The position numbers and the translations under genes are program-made. A stretch of DNA of 64,000 nucleotides from Hirundichthys speculiger (Eukaryota; Chordata; Actinopteri; Beloniformes; Exocoetidae), in NCBI GenBank assembly GCA_018398805.1, contig JAGFBZ010000817.1, positions 1,444,001-1,508,000 on the forward strand, read 5' to 3'. Shown here piece after piece: positions 1 through 40,081 of the stretch (the stretch's first letter is position 1; each line of letters starts with the position of its first letter). The notes under the pieces were generated by a model. That model was not told the origin of the DNA. It worked only from the letters and a program-made list of their open reading frames with translations, and searched no databases.

Positions 1-2374
1 GCCCAGTTAAACTGCTCTATGTGACAAAACAGATAAGACAAAGAAAAGGATTTTTTTTTTTATCCCCCTGGCAAACTATCTCAAATTGAATTTGAGAAAG
101 GTTTTTCTTTTTGTACAGAAACATATTTATAAGGCTTGAGATCAAACAGAAGGCGATAGGTCTTCAAATTAGCTAAAAGTGGGTCGGGAGAAACGGGAGA
201 GACACACTAGTAGTGTCAAAATAAAAGGTTCTTATTTGCACACAGTATTTTTTGTGGGATTGTTTTTAGTGGCTGTCCCACCGTATAGTTGTTATTTTGG
301 AGGGTTGCCATGTAACTAAGGATGAAATGCGCTGTGTGAACCTCTGCTGAATGTCAGCTGGGGTGAGCGGGAACCTTCCAGGCATAGCGAAAAAAGGCCA
401 AGATGATGTCAAGGTGACCTGGCACTGTTCTCTGAACACTGGCAGTGCTCGTGGTTTCCAGGCAGATGTGACCAATACCCAATTAGAACAGCAAAATATA
501 GAAATGCAACAAACTGTAAAGAACATTTTCTTCTTGCTCTAAAAGGACACAAAAGCATTATGCTAATCCCAAACAAACAGAAATCCAAGGCTTGTTCATT
601 TACTACCATCATCACAGGTGCCAATGAATATTAAGAGTATCACACCCGTATTTTTGGGATTAGAGTGGCTGCAAAGATCATTTTAATGATACATTGAATT
701 ATGCAAAAGTCACAGTACATACAACAGAAGAGCAGTGCGCACATTTTAAATCTTTAAATGGATATTGGGATACTTTTAAACTTTTCATCATGAGTGTTAC
801 AAGGAAGTAGGACAAGACATCATCAATCATTGCAGGTAATCAGGTCACATCTGACAGTATCGGAGTTCAATTACTGCTGGAATCTGTGGGTTAGAGTTTA
901 AAGCTCAGACAAACAGAAATGTGTAAAGCCTTGAACCCTGTACCGGTACCAGTCGATGGAACAAACTGGGAATGCTATCCTTTAGTCAGTCTGCTCCTCA
1001 AGGGCTTGGCCTATCAACAGTGTTTTTTTTCTGTTTCTATATTTAAATCTTTGATGGAAGGTGTTGTCTTTCACTTCCTAGGTTTTACTTCCCCTCACAG
1101 AAGAAGCAAAGAGAAAAAAGATAAATACTTTGAATAATCACACAGAAGAAAAGGACTGAGCAGCAGTTGCAAAAACTATAAAGACACTGTAGAAAAAAAG
1201 CAACAGCTTTGTGATTAGACCATCATTCTCTCAGTCCTAATTAAGCAGAGCTGGGACAGAAGCAAGAGGCTGGGAAAGGCCTGTGTCATTAGCTTTAATC
1301 AACCCTGGATAGTTTGAAAAACAAAAACAAAACAAGGATAAACAGTATGAGCACACGCTTACACACACGCACGCACGCACACACCCACACACACACACTC
1401 TCACTCTGCGAATCAATACCTGACATTCATCTTCTTGCTCCATCCAGGCTGTTTAATTACAGCAGTGAATTCTCTACATAGCTTAAGTCATCTGCTATCT
1501 GAACAAAATAAAGTCTCATAGCCATGTTTTGCATCCACATCTCTGATCTCATAGATCATCTAAAAATTGAAGCCCTTACCAAAACTATTAAACTTATGAT
1601 GTACTGTTGGTTGTTTTGTCTGAAATGTGCAGGGTAATTACACGCAAGGTCCACAGCCAAACTGCAAGCCCAGTTCAGAGACCATACAGTAGTCTCTGTG
1701 TGAAATTGGTATGTATGAGGATCCGGTTTCATCAGAATGGCTGTCCCAGTCTCTGTGGGTATTTACATCAGTACTTTTTGCATGTCACACATACAGTATA
1801 TGACTGTATTATAACACCAATATGCATGATTTCTTTGCAGTAAGAGCAGATGTTGTGCATGGCATGAGTAAGTAATTATACTTGAAAAGGGCTTCATTTG
1901 CTGGATAAAAGGGATCACAGCCCTAATTTCTAATCTTTTTTTTAAAAGGAACAAAAAAGTTTTACAATTTTTCATATTAATACTTGACTTGCACATTATT
2001 GTGTTTGGATTAGTTTGTACTTGAAAATGATAGGAAGTTAAAAACATCTTTGCTGGTGTGCACAAAGTGTCATAAAGTGAAATGAAGGATGGTCCCGTGG
2101 GATACAGAGACCCCTGCTGGTGAGTAGTTGAAAGAAAAAAGTAAGAAAGAAAGAAAGACAGAAGGCTGAAAGTCACATTTTTAGAGCTAAACTAAAGAAT
2201 GTATGCATGTATATATATGTATGTGTGTATAAACTAAGCACAAAAAGAAAGATAATGTGTGTTTGGTCAATTATTTGTTATAACAATACTTCTTGGCAAT
2301 AAATCCTACACTGTTGGAAAGCCTACTAATTTCTCTTTTAAATGATGCCACATTTGTAAGGAGCATGCATTTGT
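1..2374. other. Upstream flank without a recognised gene
   Basis: I see no exon-like or conserved protein signal here. The open frames are short, AT-rich and overlap in several frames, as expected by chance. The stretch holds a CA/CG-type microsatellite at about 1363-1400 and a short GAAA-type run near 2139-2158. It is probably intergenic DNA upstream of the hydrolase-fold gene, but an exon of a gene outside the window cannot be excluded. Confidence 0.5.
1363..1400. repeat. CA-rich microsatellite
   Basis: An interrupted (CA)n/(CGCA)n tract of about 38 bases, seen directly. It also creates a false open reading frame on the minus strand rich in Cys and Val. Confidence 0.85.
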
Positions 2375-2377
2375 GAG

Positions 2378-2775
2378 ATGAACAGCAGAGTTGAATATGT
2401 GAGCTACTCCCCTGGAAGATTTGCCAAATCTTCTCAGCCAATGCCAAACAGTCGCACTGATGGAGTAACATCTTTTGGTGGAGGCAGTGTGATGATGTGG
2501 GGTGGCATCCCCCTACCTGGGAAAACAAGGCTTGTCATCACTGGAGGTTATCTGAATGCAGAGAGATACCAAGATGAAATTCTGCAACCAGTGGCAATCC
2601 CATATCTCCACAGTCTGGGGTCAAACTCTATTCTGTAAGATGACAACTCTCACCCCCCCAGAGTGGGATATATCAGACACGACCTCCAGAATTTGGGTGC
2701 TGAGAGGGTGAAACGGCTTGCCAGCAGTCCTGACCTCAACCCCACTGAACACTCGTGGGATCAGCTTTGACATAC
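2378..2775 (+). pseudogene. Tc1/mariner transposase relic (3' half)
   Basis: Translated on the plus strand, this gives the characteristic Tc1-like transposase signatures GGGSVMMWGGI, then ERYQDEILQPVAIPYL, and, after a stop codon at 2636-2638 and frame changes, DDNSHP and SSPDLNPTEHSWDQL. In the family these correspond to the region before the second catalytic Asp and the DLNPIEHxWD block that holds the third acidic residue. The N-terminal DNA-binding half is not visible, and in-frame stops and a frame shift make it dead. The relic runs directly into a CA microsatellite. Recognition of the superfamily is strong; the exact ends are not determined. Confidence 0.85.
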
Positions 2776-2793
2776 TGTTCCTGCCAGAGTGAC

Positions 2794-2828
2794 AACACAC
2801 ACACGCACACACACACACACACACGCAC
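2794..2828. repeat. (CA)n microsatellite
   Basis: A nearly pure CA tract broken by two CG steps, directly downstream of the Tc1 relic. The Thr-His repeat ORFs over it are artefacts. Confidence 0.9.
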
Positions 2829-3610
2829 CCCCTCTCTCACACACATATTTTTTAAAGCTCGTAGTAACATCTCTTCACGTTGGTCGATTTCGCAACGCTT
2901 TAGACAACGATTGTCCCTCGTTGGCCCCCATACTTTTACAGGAAGTGAGAAGCTTTCTCGAGTATCCCATTCATCCTGTCATGTTTATGCTCTTTTCTTC
3001 TGTCTGCGTGATTTCAGAATGCGGAGAAGACCTGAACCTCAGTCAACAAGCAGTGAACCTAGCAGTGCCCACAAACAGGTAAAAACAACGTGAACGGTAA
3101 CAGCTGCAGTTAAGTTTAGGGGTTTTAAAGCTAACATATTTATTTAACGTTGGTCGTGGTCAATGCAGTCATTAGAGTCCGTCTGCCTGAAACCTTCTTG
3201 CTCTTCTATGATTTTTACACTGTGAAGGTTACAGCTTGTTCTCGAGACCATCATTGTTCCAGCCAAGACAAGCCAAAAGGCATTTTAAAGCACTTGACTT
3301 ACGCCTAAAACAATTATTCTCCACTTAAACTAACTTGAAAACGACTTTGAATTTGGCATTTATTCAGGACCAAAACAAAAAGAAAAAAGAATGAAATTGA
3401 ATAAATAAATAAAACTGTCACTTCTTAGCAAGTTTTCTTTCATCTGGAGGACAGAGATGAGAGCCATGGTCCCCCAGATTATTGGTAAAACATAAAGCAC
3501 CAATTAATTTTCAGCTTTTTCTTCAGACTGCAATGAAATGCTATTGTGTAATCAACAGCAAATTGCAACAAATCAGTGCTTAGACAGTACATATGTATTT
3601 ACATTGAGTA
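2829..3610. other. Upstream flank with a possible 5' exon
   Basis: No certain gene. A segment at about 3018-3079 is preceded by a pyrimidine-rich stretch ending in TTTCAG and followed by GTAAAA, and it could encode a 20-residue start (ATG at 3020) in phase 0. It is treated as a hypothesis only. The segment ends at the left target duplication of a hAT MITE. Confidence 0.4.
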
Positions 3611-4400
3611 GTGCTGGGCGATATGCAAAAAATCATATATCACAATATGGACTATTTTCACGATATACCATAATAAAGTATGTTTTCAGTTATTCTCTGA
3701 AAAGTTTGACAATTTCATTGCTTACTTTTCAACTTTATTTTGAAAGGACATTTAGCTGAACTGTCACTCACAAACATACATTTTAGTGCAGCAAAAACAG
3801 GTAGGTACAGAGGTACAGTAGCTTTCACATTTTTTTAAAGTGCACAACAGTTTCTGAGAGGAAAAACACATTTTTGCACTGAAGTGCAGCTATAAAAAAT
3901 AAACACAAATTATTTTTCAACTTTCTGAAATCTGTAACCTTGTAGTGCAAAGTTTGCAAACCAATATAAAGTGTCTAAAGTAAACATCAGGGTTGAAGAG
4001 AACTCTGTTTAAGGCATTAACCATGAATAAAAGTGCAAACATAAAAGGCTACTTTATTGAAGTAGATATGTTTCTATCACATTTATCGTTACAGGTTATT
4101 TAATTACATATTTGCTGTAATAATTGATAAAATTAGGTTAGAAATGATAGAAACGATAGAAACGATAGAAGAGAAATAAGATAAGATATTCCTTTATTTG
4201 TCCCACAATGGGGAAATTTACATTGTTACAGCAGCAAGTGAAAATAGCAATAAAAAAGAGAAAAGGACAACAATAAAATAAGATAAAACAATAATAAAAA
4301 CAAACAATAACTACAATAGAGAATATATAATAAATAATGGCACGATACACACTTTTTTATCGTCCCCACGATATGTATCGTCATATTGCCAAGCTCTAAT
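3611..4400 (+). mobile_element. Non-autonomous hAT MITE, copy 1
   Basis: A 790-base element whose left end begins GTGCTGGGCGATATG and whose right end reads, on the opposite strand, ATTAGAGCTTGGCAATATG. It is flanked by a perfect 8-bp duplication, ATTGAGTA, at 3603-3610 and 4401-4408, which is the hAT hallmark. The inside is AT-rich with ATCGTGATAT-type subterminal repeats and no transposase. A second copy in the opposite orientation lies at 28363-28980 and aligns along nearly its full length. Copy 1 is longer because about 150 bases of another repeat are nested in it. The ends could shift by 1-2 bases, since the termini are slightly degenerate. Confidence 0.88.
4180..4331. mobile_element. Retroelement-tail insertion nested in MITE copy 1
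   Basis: About 152 bases are present here but absent from the equivalent place in MITE copy 2. The segment starts with the TTCCTTTATTTGTCCCACAA-type sequence, a common teleost dispersed-repeat tail, and becomes an A-rich, AATAAAA-like run. It is bounded by AAATAA at 4174-4179 and 4332-4337, a plausible short target duplication. The absence in copy 2 is seen directly; assignment to a non-LTR or SINE tail is inference. Confidence 0.6.
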
Positions 4401-4471
4401 ATTGAGTATGAAGGACCAGAGCAGACCCCGGGGTGCAGTGTGTGCACAACTGCCCCAGAGACAAACCAACA

Positions 4472-4479
4472 TATAAAAG
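4472..4479 (+). promoter_or_regulatory. Candidate TATA box of the hydrolase-fold gene
   Basis: TATAAAAG lies about 97 bases upstream of the chosen start codon at 4576. With the usual spacing of about 30 bases, transcription would begin near 4500-4510 and give a 5' leader of roughly 70 bases. The box sits only 63 bases downstream of the target duplication of the hAT MITE, so the transposon forms the proximal upstream DNA. This is motif evidence only. Confidence 0.45.
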
Positions 4480-4575
4480 CAGTGTGAGAGATAGAGGCAG
4501 GTGTGCTATATGTGGAGCGACAGGTGTATCGGGACAGGTGTATTGTGACTGAGAGGCCCAAAGTCAAAATGGGAG

Positions 4576-34434
<29,859 letters not shown>

Positions 34435-36092
34435 CCCATAGCCAAAATGGAAGTTGATTTACACCAGAGTAATGCTTTTGTATCTGTTACATGTTCAGTA
34501 AAATATTCAAATTTTATTTGTTCCTTCCTCTGCAGCAATTTTTATAAAGATTGTCTCCATGTCTGCTCAAATTCATCAAGAACTCAATTTCAGAGCACTT
34601 TTTTTTTTTCTTCTTCTTGGACGGCTCTGCTTTTTAATTAAACATAACTGGGGGATATTCGGTGAGATGAAATATTTTCTTTGATTTATCTTGTTTTTTT
34701 CGGGCTCTTCACCTGATTGGCCTGTGCCAAAATTTAATACATTCTTAATTATCAACTTATCAACTTCCTTATTCTGCCATGTTAGAGCAACACGTAAAGG
34801 TACATTCAGTTCTTCTTGTTCCATTGCATCATCATCTTTACCACTGGCAGAATGGATCAATTTTTGGACTTTTTTAAAATTGCAAACAAATGACTGAACC
34901 TGTTCTTTGAAAGAATTAAAAAAAAAAAAACAGTTTTTAACATCACTGTGCTTATTCTCTAAACAAACATGAGCTATATTGATGCGTGGAACAGATGTGT
35001 GGGGAAAAAAAGACCAAAGACCATTGGTTTATCCTGAGGATTTAAGTTTAATTATGACACCACATCAAAATAAAAATTTCCAACAGATCTGGAATTTAAT
35101 TCCATCCATATACATGCATAGCAACAACGTTTTAAGAAACATTTTCTCCCATAATAAGGACATTGGAATGATCATTTTACATCAGCAGCGTCCCCCACTG
35201 ACCTCCCACCCAGCTTGTTCATCGGCAATAAACTTAATTCTTGTACAGCCTCTTTTTTTTTTTCCCTATGGGGTTACAAATAATTATATGCACAGTCCCC
35301 ATTTCATAATACTGCTTTCAGTAACGTTTCCCCATTTACAAAGTATTGCATTGAGAGCAAATTTCAAAAAGGGAGACCAAAGTGTATCATCAAACAGAAA
35401 TACGAGTACTATACAAGAATGTTGTCATCCTCATGAAAACATCCACATCTGATGAAGAAAAGAGACAGGGACAAACAGCCACATATGTATGCAAAGCCAT
35501 GAATGTATGCCAAAACGTGAGATGCAGGGTTTTGCCTGGAAATCACCCCCAAACGGTGATTTGTAAGGCTGACATTAGTAGCAATCTGCAAGAGACAATT
35601 TGAGCATATACAGAAACTGGTACAGCAAATAAGAATACACAAGTGCCTCAGTAGCTATTTTTGTGTCTAAAATGCATCTCGTTTTTGTATTGTCTATTGT
35701 TTCATTGAGCCTACATTACAGTGTAAACAATATGTGTGCTACACAAGAATGACTATACAATAACATTACAAACAACTCTGATATAAATTTCATTTTGAAT
35801 TTAAATTAAGATCACTACTCCTATTAATACTGATTGTAAAATAAATTAATGTGAATGTGGCACCAATATTATTCTTGATTTGTTTTTCCTTTTCTTTTTT
35901 TTTTTTTTAACCAATGGTTTTGCATTTTTAAGTCTTAAAACGACGAAAGAAGAAGTTTCTCTTGATTGTCCACAAGCAGCGTTTAGCACTGCATGATGCA
36001 CTATTCCAGACACAACAGTGTACCAAAACAAAGGAGAAAAAAGGAGTAAAAGTCAGGAGGAAATATGTGGGGGAGAGAAGAAGGACTTATTC
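34435..36092. other. Convergent 3' region of the two genes
   Basis: 1.66 kb between the stop codons of the hydrolase-fold gene (+) and zfpm2 (-). It should contain both 3' UTRs. ATTAAA at 34637-34642 is a candidate poly(A) signal for the plus gene. TTTATT at 34513-34518 gives AATAAA for the minus strand, which would place the zfpm2 end past the plus-strand candidate, so the two 3' UTRs could overlap. The open frames here are chance frames as far as I can see. Confidence 0.45.
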
Positions 36093-38663
36093 TTATTTTA
36101 CATGCTCCGCAGCATGTGATGAACAGTAAAACTTCTTATGGGTAATAAAGTTTGATAGGTTGTTGAACTGGATATCACAGAGGCGGCAGTACTTGCCGCT
36201 GCTGGAGCCATTCACGGCTTTGTTGGCCGCGGGTGCCGCATCCTCGTTTGGCGACTTAGAGGATGGCGACATGTTCTCGTTGGAGTCGGCCTGGTTTTCG
36301 GTGGCCCACGTAGGTGAAGGGTTTGAGGGCTGGTTGTCTGGCTGGGGCTGGTTCTCCTGCTGCGGCGGTGCCGTGCTAGAACACTCCTCCGGTTTGTGCC
36401 CGCCGTTGACGATGACCATGCCACGATTTTTAGGCAGGTGAGAAAGGGGGTCCTTGCCAGGGTGAGGGCAGCCGTTTGCAGCAGGCTGTGGGGCCTGCTC
36501 TCTGGTTGTTCCTGTCTCTCCCCCTCCTCCTCCTCCCCCGTTGACACTCTGCTCCTGCTCGCCGGCCTCTCCCTGCATCACTGGTCCCCCAGTCACATAA
36601 TCAGCTGGCTTTGTCCCAAAATATGGTGATATTTGCTCCGGACCTTTCACCTTCTTTATTGCTCCAGGATAAAGGCAGTGGGGCAGAAACATATTCTTAT
36701 TCTCATCCTTTGATGGGATGAGCTGGGTCTCATTAAAAGGCTTGAGTCCTGGAACGGGCCCTAGGTGAGGCGGGAACATACCTCCATTCTGCACCATCAC
36801 CTTTCCATTGCTGTTTTTCTCACATTTGCCAGGACTTTTATCAAAGCCATCATCTGGGTTGTTAATGCCTTCACTCTTCACATCAGGAAACATGGCAGAC
36901 TCCAAAGCGCCGCTCTCATTGTGTTGCTGCTGCTGTTGCGGTTGCTGCTGTTGAGTGGTGGCGCCTGCGGCTGCGGCCGCGGCTGCAGCGACAGCAGCGG
37001 CTGTTGCGGGGCAAAAGTTCTGTTTGTGCGCCAGGTAGTTCTCCACCTTGTTAAAACTTATCTTGCACACTGCACATTCGTGATAGTCCAAAAGTCTTTT
37101 GGGAGAGCTGCAAGTCTTGTCGGAGACTGGAGAACATTTTTTGCTGAGATCTATGGGTGCGTCCAGCTCCTGCTGCTCCACGGCATTGCATTTGGGAGCC
37201 AAAATAGGTTTGGTGACAGTCAGAGAAGCCTCAAGGTGTTTGGGTACCATGCTCGGGAAGATATCACAACGAGGGTGAAAGCGGTCTGCTAGGCTCTCCA
37301 CAGCCTCTTGGGATGTACAAGGGTTCATTGGAGGAACTCCAAGGAAACCAGGCTGAGCCATAGGGGGCCTCTGGTGGTCCTGATCAGGGAGACACATCTC
37401 ATACATCTTCCTACGCTTGCGGGTCCTCATGGTTCTCTGCATGGAGGGCACCTTGTTGGATGACATACGCTTCATGGGGGGATCGTGACGGGTGGCACAG
37501 TAGTACTGCTTGTGCACCATGTAAGTCTCATGACGGCTGAAAGTGATATTGCAGGCATCACAGGTTGTCTTGGTTGGATCATTATCACTTTCCACCAAAC
37601 CTGTAGTGGGGCTTTTCCCCTCCAGTTGCTTTCCATTGAGCCTGTCCTCAGCCCCAGTTGGAGTTGAGACCTTTTTCACCTGACCTGCTAGATCCTTATC
37701 TGGCCCTTTAGCCCCGGCATTGATCATGTCCAATACATTGGAGTTCAGGCAGGCAGACTGCATGAGGTGGTTGTCAGCCTCTGTTGGGTGGCAGCCAGCC
37801 AACATGTTAACAGAACTGTGACCGCTGTTGGGGCTCACCGCCTCAGAGACCTTATCTGAGAGGGCAGAAAAGTCTGGAGACTTTGTCATGTGTTGCCAGC
37901 GACTGTTACAATAATGCTTTTTGTGCACCAAATAGTTATCAAGGTTGCTGAAGGTGATATTGCATTCAAAACATGTTGCCCCTTTGGGCATAAGTGGACT
38001 GTAGATGACAGGCGGGTAGCTGTTTCCTCCATGGCGTAGTCTCCGATGCACTAGCTCTGACATTTTAGCTAGGATCTCTGAAGCCTGTGGGACTACTGAA
38101 ATGTCTTGGGAAAAAGCGAAACTGAGACAAGAAGGGGCCCATGGGAAATGTAGGCATGTTATGCTGCACAGGGGACGAGGCCAGCCGGGGGCTGGAGGGC
38201 TCAGATTTGATCCTAGTGTAAGAAAAACTGGCTTTGCTGCCTGGGTGGGCCTCTGCCTTCTGAGCAGACAGCATGGGCTTCTTCTCAGCCTTGTCAGCCT
38301 CTCCGTCTGTGCTGGTCTCCTTGCTGAGAGCCCCTTTGGGACTTCCCAGCAAAGCATCCTTCCTGTTGGCCAGCTCAGCACGGGCCTGCTGCTGCTGCTG
38401 GAGGCTTTCCTCAGGCCCCCTGGGGGAATGCTCGGTGCCGTCGCCTTCCCTGTGAAGTTTGCTGCCGTGCCCATGTAGTTCCTGATGCTGTAAGAGTTCC
38501 CTGTGGCTCTGGAAGCTGATATGGCAGTGATTGCATCTGAAGGCCGCCTGTGACAGGTGAGACATGATGTGATGCTGGAATGTAATAAGAGAATCTGCCG
38601 TGTAGTTACAGATTGTGCATTTCAAGCTGGTGCCAGGAGGGAGGCTCTCTTCCATCTTGACAC
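36093..38663 (-). CDS. zfpm2: zfpm2 terminal coding exon (apparent 1-nt frameshift)
   Basis: Acceptor CACAG at 38664 upward, stop TAA at 36093-36095, 2571 nt. In phase it would need 2570, so one base is surplus. The first frame (38663 to about 38115) encodes [20 protein letters not shown], two C2H2 fingers and a conserved [16 protein letters not shown] block. The next frame picks up exactly at [20 protein letters not shown] and runs to the stop with four C2HC fingers, the PIDLS motif and the conserved C-terminus. Between the third and fourth of the C2HC fingers of this exon is a fish-type low-complexity insert of Ala and Gln. Apart from the single base the coding text is intact. Confidence 0.93.
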
Positions 38664-40081
38664 CTGTGAGTGAGATAAAAAGGAGAAATGTTCAGAATCT
38701 CGCCTCCCACTTCTTCTTTTGAGTTAACTGCAAGAATCGATCAAATGCTTATGCATTATGCCAGGCTTATTCCCATCCACAAACATTTTTTTTTCTTTTT
38801 TTGCTCAAGGATAAACTGTCAACTATGCTTGCTGACAGCTGGATATGCATATTTTCCTGAAGAAATAGTTCATTTTTCTCCAATGTCTGTAAACATCTGC
38901 CCTTGTGTTATATTTTTACAAAAAGCAATTTCCATCTAAAATTTAAAGTAACCATATGCAAAAGCTGGAATATCCAAACAAAGACAAAAAATGCTAACAA
39001 AAAAAAAAAGGTCATCACCCACCACTGTGTGTGGTGCTTAAGTGCATTTCCAGGGCCCTGGCTCCAGAGAAGCTCTTGTTGCACTGTGGGAAGGGGCAGA
39101 TACTGGGAGTCTGATGGGCTCCACTGTCGCTGTCTTCCACCACCGTCTCCGGTTCCCTCTGTCGCCCACTGCAATAGTACATTAGATGGGCCTGCAGGTT
39201 CCTCTCGCTCCGAAACCAGATTCCACATGCCTTGCAGGGAAAGATGTCCTCTAGAGGAACACAGAAAGGCACAAAGGTGGCATGATATTAAGATGCAGGC
39301 AGTCGTTTCATAATTATGTGTAAAGATAAAACGTTTGCACATAAGGATATGCAAACACACAGAGACATGGTCTTTATTTTTTTAAGTTCTGACTCTCAAA
39401 GCCTGCCATAAAAGGCTCTGATGGCAAACCTTCGGCTGCAGCCTATGGCTGCGCTGCTACCACTGGATTGGTGCCCTTTTCTCAAGGGCAAACAAGAACA
39501 CTGGACCATCTGCTTACAGAAACCTCCCTGTCGAGCTGAACCCAGATAGCCTTTGCTAAGTAAACAAACACACTATTTGCATGAGGCCTGTGTTTTGCAA
39601 TTAACACGTTAGTTTGAGCCTCGGTGTGTATGTGAACCCAAAACTTGAAGGTCGATGGCTCTTATCTTTAGTGCAGACTCATCTGGGTTAATCTACACTC
39701 GCCGGAGACGATGCTCCTCGTTAAGCAGGTGACTGAATGCAAGCTGTGGACATGTGCTTATGTGTGAGACGGCAAAGGAGAGCATTTCTGTGTATGCGTG
39801 ACTGCGCACATGCGAGCAAAAGCATTCCAGCTTTGTGGATGTGTGCTGGTGTGGGTGCGGGCATAGACACTCACTGTTGACGATGGCAGTCGGGAGGATG
39901 GAGGCCATGGCGGCCTGCTGAGGCAGGAGCTGGATGCTGTCCAGCAGCCGAGCTGGGTACATGCCCTCACTCAGGGACATGTGGTTCACAGCCTGCAGAC
40001 GGGAGTCAAAGTCCACCGCAAATGCCACCAGCTCCTCGCCCTCCATCATGTTCTTGGTGGTGGTGCACCACAGTTGGCCAC
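36093..40081 (-). CDS. zfpm2: zfpm2 (FOG2) zinc-finger GATA cofactor, last three coding exons
   Basis: Minus-strand exons 39875-40081, 39023-39250 and 36093-38663 join in phase with GT/AG sites and read like vertebrate ZFPM2 through the end ...[23 protein letters not shown]2 binds the N-terminal finger of GATA4-6 in the nucleus and acts as co-repressor or co-activator in heart, gonad and diaphragm development (established knowledge). All eight fingers are visible: five C2HC (ACGIWF, ECNITF, ACNITF, VCKISF, LCDIQF types) and three C2H2. PIDLSKKC at 37143-37157 is the CtBP-binding motif, and [11 protein letters not shown] is a likely nuclear signal. The N-terminal exons with the NuRD-binding segment lie beyond 64000. 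One extra base at 38111-38115 breaks the terminal exon. Which teleost paralogue (a or b) this is remains unsettled. Confidence 0.93.
36919..37015 (-). repeat. zfpm2: Poly-Ala/poly-Gln coding tract in zfpm2
   Basis: The exon codes for about a dozen Ala (GCN codons, mixed) followed by a Gln-rich run (CAG/CAA) directly after the finger [19 protein letters not shown]. As I recall the human protein, it has a short non-repetitive linker here. Mixed codons in the Ala part suggest it is not simply a young trinucleotide slip. Confidence 0.75.
37143..37157 (-). other. zfpm2: CtBP-binding motif PIDLS in zfpm2
   Basis: Codons CCC ATA GAT CTC AGC encode Pro-Ile-Asp-Leu-Ser followed by Lys-Lys-Cys. This is the established CtBP recruitment motif of FOG proteins, in the same place relative to the fingers as in mammals. 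Confidence 0.9.
38111..38115 (-). other. zfpm2: Site of the zfpm2 frame break (A5 run)
   Basis: The plus strand reads CTTGGGAAAAAGCGAAAC. The reading frame upstream (...PFLSQFRF) and downstream (SQDISVVPQ...) become continuous if the run is four A instead of five. Homopolymers are typical places for base-calling errors, but a real allele cannot be excluded. Confidence 0.85.
39023..39250 (-). CDS. zfpm2: zfpm2 exon with the first C2HC and first C2H2 fingers
   Basis: 228 nt, acceptor TCTAG, donor GTGGGT, phases fit both neighbours. It encodes [20 protein letters not shown] then [12 protein letters not shown] (C2HC finger 1, the GATA-contacting type) and [20 protein letters not shown] (C2H2 finger). 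Confidence 0.94.
39875..40081 (-). CDS. zfpm2: zfpm2 exon encoding the SET/PR-like end segment
   Basis: 207 nt, acceptor ATCTAG, donor GTGAGT. It encodes [40 protein letters not shown] and [20 protein letters not shown], the very conserved segment just before finger 1 of FOG2, which resembles the end of a PR/SET-type domain. The next exon upstream (expected to contain a WLLDVTWQG-like text) was not seen in the window. Confidence 0.93.

Noticed and set aside
2755..3093. Frames with Thr-His repeats
   Set aside because: Translation of the CA microsatellite; only the 3018-3079 part was kept, as a weak exon hypothesis.
34576..34860. 94-codon minus-strand frame with a Lys/Arg-rich end
   Set aside because: Basic end comes from a TTCTTCTTCTT run. 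It might be part of an unknown repeat, but nothing could be recognised.
34979..35452. 157-codon plus-strand frame between the two genes
   Set aside because: No family resemblance; it lies in the probable 3' UTRs, and its codon content looks random.
36765..37292. 175-codon plus-strand frame
   Set aside because: It is the antisense shadow of the zfpm2 terminal exon; the Ala/Gln tract gives the poly-Leu look.
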